Below, in pieces: positions 1 to 6,538 of a stretch of DNA of 17,163 nt. The DNA is from Syntrophaceae bacterium. Its GTDB lineage: Bacteria; Desulfobacterota; Syntrophia; Syntrophales; UBA2185. Within the stretch, counting starts at the first letter, position 1. Each line of letters begins with the position of its first letter. Where the stretch lies: assembly GCA_017885225.1 (NCBI GenBank), contig JAFNGM010000178.1:441-17603 (forward strand), given 5' to 3'. The position numbers were made by a program, and so were the translations under genes. The notes under the pieces were generated by a model. That model was not told the origin of the DNA and made no database searches. It saw only the letters and a list, made by a program, of their open reading frames with translations.

Positions 1-384
1 GGCGGTTATGACGACTGGCTCCGGCAGCGGACGGTGCGGGATAAGCCGCTCCCGACGGCGCCGAAGGAACAGAAACAGAAGAAGGAAAGACCCCCGAAAG
101 AGAAGCAGAAGCTGTCCTATAAAGAGACACGGGAGATGGAGGCGCTGCCGCAGAAAATCGAAGCACTGGAGGAGGAGAAGCGGCGCCTGATGGAGACCCT
201 GAATTCTCCCGCATTCTATGTCGGCAGAGACGCGGTTGAAATAACCAAGGCCTATGAACGTCTAAAAGTACTGGAAGAGGAACTGGATGAGGCCTACGGG
301 CGCTGGAATGAACTGGAGAACCAGGCGGCGAAATTAAAGCTCTCCGCAGCAAGCTGCGAAGAATCTCCGATCCACAAGGAATAA
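1..384 (+). CDS. uup: ABC-F family ATPase, Uup type, C-terminal part (5' truncated)
   Basis: The open frame enters at base 1 and ends with TAA at 382-384, giving the last 127 residues of a longer protein. It opens with GGYDDWLRQR, the segment that closes the second ATPase domain in ABC-F proteins. A Lys/Glu-rich linker follows, then a charged helical stretch (LSYKETREMEALPQKIEALE and onward to about residue 112) that matches the C-terminal coiled coil specific to Uup. In the family, ABC-F ATPases act on ribosomes, and the Uup tail binds nucleic acid and influences transposon excision and stalled-ribosome rescue. The Walker motifs lie outside the window, so this rests on the tail alone. It converges with glnK across a spacer of about 110 bases. 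Confidence 0.82.
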   Translation, partial: GGYDDWLRQRTVRDKPLPTAPKEQKQKKERPPKEKQKLSYKETREMEALPQKIEALEEEKRRLMETLNSPAFYVGRDAVEITKAYERLKVLEEELDEAYGRWNELENQAAKLKLSAASCEESPIHKE

Positions 385-400
385 TGATGTTCCCCCATTC

Positions 401-422
401 GCTCGCTTACCCCGCGGCGAGC
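401..422. other. weak hairpin between convergent uup and glnK
   Basis: GCTCGC at 401-406 pairs with GCGAGC at 417-422 around a 10-base loop. No T-tract follows on either strand, so it is at best a weak or factor-assisted end of the two convergent transcripts. Nothing else is seen in this spacer. Confidence 0.2.
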
Positions 423-494
423 AGGGGTGATGGAGGGCATTGATGTATCGAGACTCCGAATATCCGTGGGACGCTTACGTCCGGCCATAACGTA

Positions 495-890
495 TCACGT
501 TTCCTTCACGTGGCCCCTGCCCTTTCTTGCATCAATATCACCGGGATACATCACTGCATCCTGCCCCCGTTCCCGGGTGCGTATGCGAATCACCTCTTCC
601 ACGGGATAGACAAAGATGAGGCCATCGCCGGGCTCTCCGGTATAGGCGGATTTGCAAATGGCTTGAATCGTTTCTTCCAGATTGCGTTCGCTCAAGATGA
701 TATTTACCTGTATTTTAGGCAGCATGTCTACCATGTAGGTGCCAGCGCGGCCTGACAGCTTAATGCCGCCCTGGCGGCCATGTCCCCGGATTTCAAATAT
801 ATTTAACCCCACAATGCCAATTTCAGCCAGGGCGTCCTTGACATCGTTGACCTTATCTTCACGAATAATGGCTTCAATCTTTTTCAGCAT
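495..890 (-). CDS. glnK: P-II nitrogen regulatory protein (GlnK/GlnB family)
   Basis: A 131-residue P-II signal transducer. Trimeric P-II proteins sense ATP/ADP and 2-oxoglutarate and, when GlnK-like, block the AmtB ammonium channel. The start MLKKIEAIIREDK fits the family N-terminus and has GGAG a short distance upstream; an in-frame upstream extension to 950 lacks P-II similarity and would overlap amtB. The T-loop region reads GHGRQGGIKLSGRAGTYMVD: the tyrosine that is uridylylated in enterics (Tyr51) is kept as Tyr52, while the usual Tyr46 position is Gly. The C-terminal signature VEEVIRIRTRERG is present. The protein continues about 19 residues past the usual end near residue 112 (a YPGDIDARKGRG-type tail). 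It lies 37 bases downstream of amtB and is surely co-transcribed with it. Confidence 0.93.
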   Translation of the reverse strand: MLKKIEAIIREDKVNDVKDALAEIGIVGLNIFEIRGHGRQGGIKLSGRAGTYMVDMLPKIQVNIILSERNLEETIQAICKSAYTGEPGDGLIFVYPVEEVIRIRTRERGQDAVMYPGDIDARKGRGHVKET

Positions 891-927
891 GGTAAAATCT
901 CCAAAGTATAAAATAGACGTGTCATAT

Positions 928-2142
928 TTACGAGTAAGACCGTTCCCCATGGGAGCTGATATCCAGGCCGACCTCCTCTTCTATGGGCGTTACACGCAGT
1001 CCTATACTCCAGTCAAGCAGCTTGGCTACCACGTAGGTAACGGTAAAACTAAAGATTATGGTCACCACCACGGCCAGAGCCTGGATGCCGAACTGTTTGG
1101 GATTACCAAGAAACAGGCCGTTGGCGCCGTCACTGTTCACTGCTACCGTGGCAAACAGACCGGTGGCAAGCGTGCCCCAGGAGCTGGCCATTCCATGACA
1201 GGCCCACACATCCAGGGACTCATCGAGTTTGCGTCTGTCCCGAAAACGCATGGTATAGTAGGAGATGGGCGCAGCTACCGCCCCGATAACCATGGCAGCA
1301 AGAGGAGTAACAAAGCCCGAAGCCGGTGTTACTGCCGCCAAACCTACCACCATCCCCGTGGCGATACCCAAAGGACTGGGCCTGCCATCCAGCCAGGAAA
1401 GCAGCATCCATACAAGACCGGCTGTTGCCGCAGAGGTGTTGGTGGTAAGGAGGGCGTTTACCGCTACACCGTTTGCCGCAAGGGCGCTACCGGCATTAAA
1501 ACCGAACCAACCCACCCACAAGAGACCGGCTCCCAGGACGGTAAGTGTAATATTGTGCGGTTCCATGGGAGCCTTGCCGAATCCTTTGCGCGGTCCAATA
1601 ACAAGCGCAAAGGCCAGGGCAGAAAAACCGGCTGCAATATGCACTACCGTTCCCCCGGCAAAATCCAGGACGCCCATCTGTTTCAACCAGCCGCCCTGTC
1701 CCCAGACCCAGTGACACAAGGGATCATATACCAACGTAGCCCAGAGCAGACTGAACAGGAGAAAGCTCTTGTATTGTACACGCTCCACAAACGCTCCGGT
1801 AATCAACGCCGGTGTGATGACTGCGAACATCATCTGAAAGGCAGCGAAAAGGCTATGAGGAATGGTCTTGCTGTAGTCTTCGTTGGGTAGGGCGCCTACG
1901 CCGTTAAATCCCGCGAAGTTCAGGCCTCCGATTAATCCACCAATATCCGTACCGAAGGCAAGGGAATAACCGTAGAGCACCCACTGTACTCCTATCAGGG
2001 CCATGAAGATATAACTCAAGGTTAATGTGGAAAGAACATTTTTCCGACGTACCATACCTCCATAAAAAAGCGCCAGAGCTGGTGTCATCATCAGTACCAG
2101 AGCACAACTCACCAGTATCCAGGCTGTGTCGCCTGAGTTCAT
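928..2142 (-). CDS. amtB: ammonium transporter AmtB
   Basis: A 404-residue polytopic membrane channel of the Amt/Mep/Rh family that conducts ammonium/ammonia through the inner membrane. The Amt signature FYGGMVRRKNVLS is near residues 26-38. Asp160 (in LDFAGGTVVH) and the twin pore histidines His168 and His316 (in VWACHGMASSWG) are present, as is the aromatic pore residue Phe215. The C-terminal tail EEEVGLDISSHGE is the family's cytoplasmic regulatory segment. The ATG at 2142 has a near-perfect AAGGAGGT upstream. A longer frame to 2283 would read through the sigma-54 promoter and is not used. The first hydrophobic segment starts at about residue 7, so there is no separate cleaved leader of the E. 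coli kind. Followed by glnK; the reverse order glnK-amtB is the one found in enterics. Confidence 0.96.
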   Translation of the reverse strand: MNSGDTAWILVSCALVLMMTPALALFYGGMVRRKNVLSTLTLSYIFMALIGVQWVLYGYSLAFGTDIGGLIGGLNFAGFNGVGALPNEDYSKTIPHSLFAAFQMMFAVITPALITGAFVERVQYKSFLLFSLLWATLVYDPLCHWVWGQGGWLKQMGVLDFAGGTVVHIAAGFSALAFALVIGPRKGFGKAPMEPHNITLTVLGAGLLWVGWFGFNAGSALAANGVAVNALLTTNTSAATAGLVWMLLSWLDGRPSPLGIATGMVVGLAAVTPASGFVTPLAAMVIGAVAAPISYYTMRFRDRRKLDESLDVWACHGMASSWGTLATGLFATVAVNSDGANGLFLGNPKQFGIQALAVVVTIIFSFTVTYVVAKLLDWSIGLRVTPIEEEVGLDISSHGERSYS

Positions 2143-2185
2143 AGTATGTACCTCCTTATTCACAACATCATTTTCTACATATGAT

Positions 2186-2201
2186 AGCAAGTACGGTGCC
2201 A
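2186..2201 (-). promoter_or_regulatory. sigma-54 (RpoN) promoter of amtB-glnK
   Basis: Read on the minus strand this is TGGCACCGTACTTGCT, an exact fit to the -24/-12 consensus TGGCAC-N5-TTGCW. The predicted transcript starts near 2174, leaving about 32 bases to the amtB ATG with its strong ribosome binding site. Sigma-54 control needs an enhancer-binding activator such as NtrC; I could not find a convincing NtrC dyad in the 200 bases upstream. Confidence 0.9.
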
Positions 2202-2338
2202 CGCATATATGTACCTGATTATACACAGATATTAGTAATTCATTGGGAAAGGCAACGGAAAAAATATAACTATTTTGTTCCATTGCGAGTCAGGTTAGAC
2301 AAAATTGTAACCATGGCATTTGGCAGTATTTTTTTCAT

Positions 2339-2368
2339 TTGACACACAGGCCGTATCTCACACATAAT
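2339..2368 (+). promoter_or_regulatory. candidate sigma-70 promoter for the isomerase-aldolase pair
   Basis: A perfect -35 TTGACA (2339-2344) and a -10 CATAAT (2363-2368, 5 of 6) are separated by 18 bases. A start near 2375 would give a leader of about 125 bases that contains the octamer repeat at 2411-2438. The 2143-2501 spacer thus holds two divergent promoters and one repeat; no small gene is seen in it. Confidence 0.55.
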
Positions 2369-2410
2369 GTTAATAATTTTTTGATCATTTCCGAGAATGC
2401 TTTCCCCGTG

Positions 2411-2438
2411 TTAAGGATTCAAGGGGTCGAGGGTTCAA
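2411..2438 (-). repeat. 8-bp-period intergenic repeat, copy A
   Basis: On the minus strand three octamers follow each other: TTGAACCC (2438-2431), TCGACCCC (2430-2423), TTGAATCC (2422-2415), then TTAA. The same arrangement, on the plus strand, occurs at 4210-4237, and a shorter form at 10526-10541. A flanking GTGACAAGTGAC stretch (2439-2450) is itself a short tandem duplication. All three copies lie between genes. Confidence 0.55.
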
Positions 2439-2501
2439 GTGACAAGTGACCAGGTGCAAAGAGCCCCTAATTTTAAACTTTAAACTTTTACCGGAGGCTT
2501 T

Positions 2502-3533
2502 ATGGAACGGGCTGATGAAGGGCTGCCATTTCTTCTCAAGTATGAAAATGTCGCCGACTACCGAGACGGAGAAGTATGGATCCTCGACAGGAGAGCCTAT
2601 CCCGCCAGGGAAGAATTTGTGCGGTGCAGCAATTATCATGAGGTCGCGAAAGCGATTGCCGATATGGTGACGCAGAGCGGTGGCCCATGGCTGGCAGCCG
2701 CCCTGGGGATGGTAAGCGCAGTGAGAGAAGCTAAAAGTTTCCCTCTGAAAAAAGCTAAGCAAGGGCTGAAGCACGCGGCAGATGTTTTAATTCACGCCCG
2801 TCCCACCACTTCGGGAAATATGGAAACCCATATCCGGCGCATTCTCAAAACAGCTCTGGATGCTCTGGATCGGGGGGAGGATGCGGAAGCCGTTACCTAT
2901 GAATATGTGCAGAAGAATCTGGAAAACCGATACCGGAATTCACGCACAATGGCAATGTATACCGTCGATCTGCTCCCGGACGAAATTACCATTCTCACCC
3001 AGTGTTACGCTGAGACACTCATCGGTTTTATTCTTCTGCTTTCCCGGGAAAGAGGGAAAAAAGTATCCCTGATCTGCCCGGAGACCAGACCGTATCTGCA
3101 GGGGGCGCGCTTGACCGCCAGTGTGGCTTGTGATATGGGTGTACCGGTAACGGTAATTACTGACAATATGCCCGCGTATATCCTGTCGAAAGGAATGGCG
3201 CAGGTGTTCATCTCCGCCGCGGATGTAATCACACTGGACGGATACGTAGTCAATAAAACAGGTACATTCCAGATAGCCCTTGCCGCCCATTTCCACGGTA
3301 TACCCTACTACGCGCTGGGGATACCGTCCGCAGGTACTCCTACACTCAACGATGTCGTGATCGAAGAGAGAAACCCGGAAGAGACGCTGCATTCAATGGG
3401 GGTCCGTACAGTGAAGGCAGGCGTGAAAGGCTACTACCCTGCGTTTGATATTACGCCTCCCGGGTTTGTAAGCGCCGTGATCACACCGAAAGGGATTTTT
3501 GCCCCCTGTGATGTGAAGAGATATTTCATATAG
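2502..3533 (+). CDS. eIF-2B alpha/MtnA-family sugar-phosphate isomerase homologue
   Basis: A 343-residue protein of the family that includes methylthioribose-1-phosphate isomerase (MtnA), ribose-1,5-bisphosphate isomerase and archaeal/eukaryotic eIF-2B subunits. Visible family features are RPTTSGN at 100-106, the catalytic-type Cys168 in ILTQCYAETL, ETRPYLQGARLTA at 194-206, TDNM at 220-223, Asp241 in the AADVITLDGY segment and NKTGTFQIALAAH at 251-263. Cys and Asp at these places are the acid/base pair of MtnA. The MtnA substrate motif VRGAP is replaced by TQSGGPW (57-63), so the substrate may differ. The ATG follows CCGGAGG by four bases. It ends seven bases before a class II aldolase gene, which suggests isomerisation to a ketose phosphate that the aldolase then cleaves. 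Family assignment is firm; the substrate is inferred. Confidence 0.75.
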   Translation: MERADEGLPFLLKYENVADYRDGEVWILDRRAYPAREEFVRCSNYHEVAKAIADMVTQSGGPWLAAALGMVSAVREAKSFPLKKAKQGLKHAADVLIHARPTTSGNMETHIRRILKTALDALDRGEDAEAVTYEYVQKNLENRYRNSRTMAMYTVDLLPDEITILTQCYAETLIGFILLLSRERGKKVSLICPETRPYLQGARLTASVACDMGVPVTVITDNMPAYILSKGMAQVFISAADVITLDGYVVNKTGTFQIALAAHFHGIPYYALGIPSAGTPTLNDVVIEERNPEETLHSMGVRTVKAGVKGYYPAFDITPPGFVSAVITPKGIFAPCDVKRYFI

Positions 3534-3540
3534 GAACACT

Positions 3541-4179
3541 ATGCTCTACGAAACTACACGCAAGGCACTATTAAAAATAGTCTTAAAGCTCCATGAAAAA
3601 GACTTCATTCAGCTGAACTCCGGCAATGTGAGTGTCCGCGCATCCACCGAACATTGTGCGATCACGCCGACCGGCATGTCCTATGATGATATAAAAGTAG
3701 AGGATATGGTAATCATTGATCTTGACGGCGCAATAATTGAAGGCAGCCTCAAACCCTCCTCGGAAACGCCTATGCATATGACCGTATATAAAAATATGCC
3801 TGATGTGAAGGCGGTGGTGCACACGCATTCGCCATACGCCCTCGCGTTCGCAACGGTCGGACGCAGCATTCCCGTCATCAGTACAGAAGGATTGGCCATA
3901 CGCGGCCCTATACCAATCGCCCAATATGCATGCCCGGGCACGGAGGCACAGGGATGGGCTGCCATTCAAGCCATGCAGGGCCCCCCTGCGGTCACGGGTA
4001 CCCTGTTAAAGAACCACGGCGTACTGGCTACGGGAACGAACCTCTCCCGGGCATTTGCCGCCGCCTGCCGGATTGAAATGGCGGCGAAGATCTATTTTCT
4101 TGCAATTCAGATCGGAAATCCTGACATCCTGACGGATGAACAGATAAAGGAAATAAGAAACGTATATCTTCGAAAATAG
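3541..4179 (+). CDS. class II aldolase/adducin family protein (FucA-like)
   Basis: A 212-residue metal-dependent aldolase of the L-fuculose-1-phosphate aldolase fold. SGNVSVR (27-33) and TPTGMS (42-47) form the phosphate-binding part. Glu75 in KPSSETPMH is the usual catalytic acid, and His94, His96 (VVHTHSP) and His159 (KNHG) are the metal ligands. Relatives are FucA, MtnB (methylthioribulose-1-phosphate dehydratase) and the Ald2 aldolase of the DHAP shunt. The seven-base spacing to the MtnA-family gene points to one operon and to a ketose 1-phosphate product of that gene as substrate, giving DHAP plus an aldehyde if it is an aldolase. Dehydratase activity cannot be excluded from sequence alone. 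AGGAA precedes the ATG. Confidence 0.8.
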   Translation: MLYETTRKALLKIVLKLHEKDFIQLNSGNVSVRASTEHCAITPTGMSYDDIKVEDMVIIDLDGAIIEGSLKPSSETPMHMTVYKNMPDVKAVVHTHSPYALAFATVGRSIPVISTEGLAIRGPIPIAQYACPGTEAQGWAAIQAMQGPPAVTGTLLKNHGVLATGTNLSRAFAAACRIEMAAKIYFLAIQIGNPDILTDEQIKEIRNVYLRK

Positions 4180-4209
4180 GAATGACTGAACATACGATCG
4201 CGTGAACAC

Positions 4210-4237
4210 GTGAATCCTCGAATCCTTGAAACCTTAA
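4210..4237 (+). repeat. 8-bp-period intergenic repeat, copy B
   Basis: Octamers GTGAATCC (4210-4217), TCGAATCC (4218-4225) and TTGAAACC (4226-4233) run in strict 8-base register and end in TTAA (4234-4237). Copy A shows the same three-unit order and the same TTAA end on the opposite strand. It sits between the aldolase gene and dapF. Confidence 0.55.
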
Positions 4238-4316
4238 TATTTATTTGCAACCACATGAAAAAAAGAGTCAAAAATGTTTATTGCATAAAACAGATTAAGA
4301 AACCGAGGTTCTCACA

Positions 4317-5138
4317 ATGATAGAATTCTTTAAAATGAATGGCAGCGGAAATGATTTCATCCTGATTGATAACAGAACGCAGGTTTTGAATGTTCAAAAC
4401 CTTCCAGAATTTGTCAAGACCGTGTGCGAACGAAAAGTATCTGTGGGTGCAGACGGATTAATTATCATTGAAAATTCGGAACGCGCCGACTTCAGGTGGC
4501 GGTTTTTCAACGCCGACGGTTCCGAAGTGGAAATGTGCGGCAATGGGGGCCGGTGCGCGGCCCGGTTCGCCCGCATCAAAGGCATCGCAGGAGACAAGTT
4601 GTCTTTTGAAACAGAGGCGGGCATTATCGACGCCGAGGTCCGTGGCGACGAGGTCAAGTTAAGATTAACCGATCCTCATAGTATAAAGATTAATTTTTCG
4701 ATAATGATTGATGATCGTTCATTTGAAATGAACTTCATCAATACAGGGGTTCCTCATGCTGTTCACTATGTAAAAGATCTTGACCGGTTCGATGTCCTCA
4801 CCATCGGTCGAGCGCTACGTTATCATAACGAATTTCAGCCCGCCGGGACAAACGCAAATTTCCTGGAATCCATCGACAGGCACACTATCAGAGTAAGGAC
4901 CTACGAAAGGGGCGTCGAAGATGAAACCCTGGCCTGCGGCACCGGTGCGGTGGCGTCGGCCCTCATCTCTTCCTGGAAGGGGCTTGCGGAATCACCGGTT
5001 GATGTCAGGGTAAAGAGCAATGAGACGCTAAAAATCCATTTCCGTAAAACAGACACGGGATTTGCAGATATTTATCTTGAAGGAAAAACCAAAGTAGTTT
5101 ATGAAGGGCGCATCTGGGAGGAGGCATATATAAGGTAG
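4317..5138 (+). CDS. dapF: diaminopimelate epimerase
   Basis: A 273-residue cofactor-independent racemase that converts LL- to meso-diaminopimelate, the precursor of lysine and of the peptidoglycan cross-link. MIEFFKMNGSGNDFILID is the family N-terminus. The two catalytic cysteines are Cys74 in EMCGNGGRC and Cys207 in ETLACGTGA; NTGVPH (142-147) and GTNANF (177-182) complete the substrate site. Length is normal for DapF. GAGG lies just upstream of the ATG. The next gene is dapL, which makes the LL-diaminopimelate used here, so the two are consecutive pathway steps. The 161-base gap between them holds a palindromic repeat. Confidence 0.96.
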   Translation: MIEFFKMNGSGNDFILIDNRTQVLNVQNLPEFVKTVCERKVSVGADGLIIIENSERADFRWRFFNADGSEVEMCGNGGRCAARFARIKGIAGDKLSFETEAGIIDAEVRGDEVKLRLTDPHSIKINFSIMIDDRSFEMNFINTGVPHAVHYVKDLDRFDVLTIGRALRYHNEFQPAGTNANFLESIDRHTIRVRTYERGVEDETLACGTGAVASALISSWKGLAESPVDVRVKSNETLKIHFRKTDTGFADIYLEGKTKVVYEGRIWEEAYIR

Positions 5139-5162
5139 TATCTACGTGCATACGTTCGCGTT

Positions 5163-5242
5163 GTGTCATTTCACCCGCAGGGAGAAATCTGTTGCAACGA
5201 TATTAAAGATTTCTCCGTCACTCCGTTCCATCGAAATGACAC
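5163..5242. repeat. 80-bp nested palindromic repeat element (MITE/REP-like)
   Basis: The outer arms GTGTCATTTC (5163-5172) and GAAATGACAC (5233-5242) are perfect 10-bp inverted repeats. Inside them a second perfect 10-bp pair, GGAGAAATCT (5181-5190) and AGATTTCTCC (5207-5216), encloses a 16-base loop. The joints between the stems are unequal, as in an imperfect cruciform. From memory, the TGTCATTTC...GGAGAAATCT type of palindrome is common between genes in many Desulfobacterota and other genomes, so this is most likely a non-autonomous dispersed element. CCCCTTTTT follows, so the transcript hairpin might also weaken read-through from dapF to dapL. Confidence 0.7.
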
Positions 5243-5299
5243 CCCTTTTTATAGGCTGGCTCCAGGTAGCGCTCACTGACAAAGAACGGGAGGTATTTT

Positions 5300-6469
5300 G
5301 TGTTGCAGACGGCAGACAGGTTGAAAAAGATTCCGCCATATCTATTTGTAGAGCTGAGAAAAAAAATCAATAAAGCGAAGGCCGAGGGGATTGATGTCAT
5401 TAGCCTGGCCATCGGCGATCCCGTGGAACCGACTCCGGATTCCATTATAGATGAACTCTGTGTAAGGGCGCGGGACCCGGAAAATCATCGTTATCCCACC
5501 GATGAGGAAAAAGGCATGCTTGCGTTCAGGCAGGAGGTCGCCCGCTGGTACAATACGAGATTCGGGGTAGCACTTGATCCGGGAAGTGAAATTCTCGGCC
5601 TTATCGGATCAAAGGAAGGTTGCCACCACTTCATCCTTGGTTGTATGAACGTAGGCGACACCGTGCTCATGACAGATCCCGGATATCCGGCGTACCGGTC
5701 AAGTATTCTCATGGGCGGCGGTGAACCTTACAATGTGCCCATCCTGGAGAAAAATGGATATCTTCCCGTCCTGGAAGATATCCCCACCGATATCGCAAAA
5801 AAGGCGCGGGGAATGTTTCTCAACTATCCTAACAATCCCACGGGAGCGTGCGCGACGAGGGAATTTTTCAATCGTCTGGTGGATTTTGCGAAGCAATTTG
5901 ACATCATCGTCTGCTATGACAACCCATACGGAGAAGTCCTCTTTGACGGTCAGGAACGCCTGAGTTTTCTCATGGCCAAAGGGGCCAAGGAGGTAGGGGT
6001 TGAGTTAAACTCCCTCTCGAAACTCTTTAATATGACAGGGTGGCGCATTGGGATGGCTGTCGGTAATCCGGACGTCATTGCCGCCATGAGTAAAGTCAAA
6101 GAAAATACCGATTCGGGTATTTTTAACCCGATTCAATATGCCGGAATCCATGCCCTGAAACATGAGGCAAAGTACATAGACCATCTGCTTCAGATTTACG
6201 GACGCCGGCGAAAAATGGTCCTGGAAGCCCTTGGACGCAGCGGGATAGTGTTTGAACCCCCGAAGGGAACGTTCTATCTCTGGGTGCCTGTACCAAAAGG
6301 GAAAACGGCCATTGAATTTACAAACTTCTTGTTTGACAAGGCAGCTATTGTCGTCGCAGCCGGTACGGCCTATGGTCAATACGGCGAAGGGTATATAAGG
6401 ATTTCCTTGACAGTTACCGATGACCGGCTCAAAGAAGCAATGAATCGGATAGAGAAGGCTTTGTCCTGA
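5300..6469 (+). CDS. dapL: LL-diaminopimelate aminotransferase
   Basis: A 389-residue class I/II PLP aminotransferase that makes LL-diaminopimelate from tetrahydrodipicolinate and glutamate in one step, bypassing the succinylase and acetylase routes. DapL-type features are the start LKKIPPYLF, GDPVEPTP (39-46), HRYPTDEE (63-70) and IGSKEG (102-107). Lys241 in SLSKLFNMTGWRIG is the Schiff-base lysine, and NYPNNPTGA (175-183) and the arginine in GYIRISL near the C-terminus are substrate and cofactor contacts. The start is GTG at 5300, six bases after GGGAGGT; a TTG follows directly at 5303 but is less well placed. The dapF neighbour supports the assignment over a generic alanine aminotransferase. 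Confidence 0.9.
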   Translation: MLQTADRLKKIPPYLFVELRKKINKAKAEGIDVISLAIGDPVEPTPDSIIDELCVRARDPENHRYPTDEEKGMLAFRQEVARWYNTRFGVALDPGSEILGLIGSKEGCHHFILGCMNVGDTVLMTDPGYPAYRSSILMGGGEPYNVPILEKNGYLPVLEDIPTDIAKKARGMFLNYPNNPTGACATREFFNRLVDFAKQFDIIVCYDNPYGEVLFDGQERLSFLMAKGAKEVGVELNSLSKLFNMTGWRIGMAVGNPDVIAAMSKVKENTDSGIFNPIQYAGIHALKHEAKYIDHLLQIYGRRRKMVLEALGRSGIVFEPPKGTFYLWVPVPKGKTAIEFTNFLFDKAAIVVAAGTAYGQYGEGYIRISLTVTDDRLKEAMNRIEKALS

Positions 6470-6538
6470 GACACCTTAATCTTGACATGTACCGTGCACG
6501 ACACCTCTGTTTACCCTTAGTAACTAATTTAAATTATA

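Noticed and set aside
401..422. Bidirectional intrinsic terminator between uup and glnK
   Set aside because: The stem is only 6 bp and neither side has a T-tract, so it is kept only as a weak hairpin.
891..950. Upstream in-frame extension of glnK by 20 codons
   Set aside because: It overlaps the end of amtB and has no P-II similarity; ATG 890 gives the canonical MLKKIEAII start with GGAG ahead of it.
739..1890. A 383-codon plus-strand open frame
   Set aside because: It lies opposite amtB and the start of glnK, is full of His/Arg/Gly-rich nonsense and shows no family motif, while the minus strand has complete catalytic signatures.
2143..2283. Upstream in-frame extension of amtB by 47 codons
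   Set aside because: It would be translated across the sigma-54 promoter, and ATG 2142 has a near-perfect AAGGAGGT site and the right family N-terminus.
2408..2451. CRISPR-like array from the short tandem units
   Set aside because: Units are 8 bases with no spacers, only two or three per site, and no cas gene is present.
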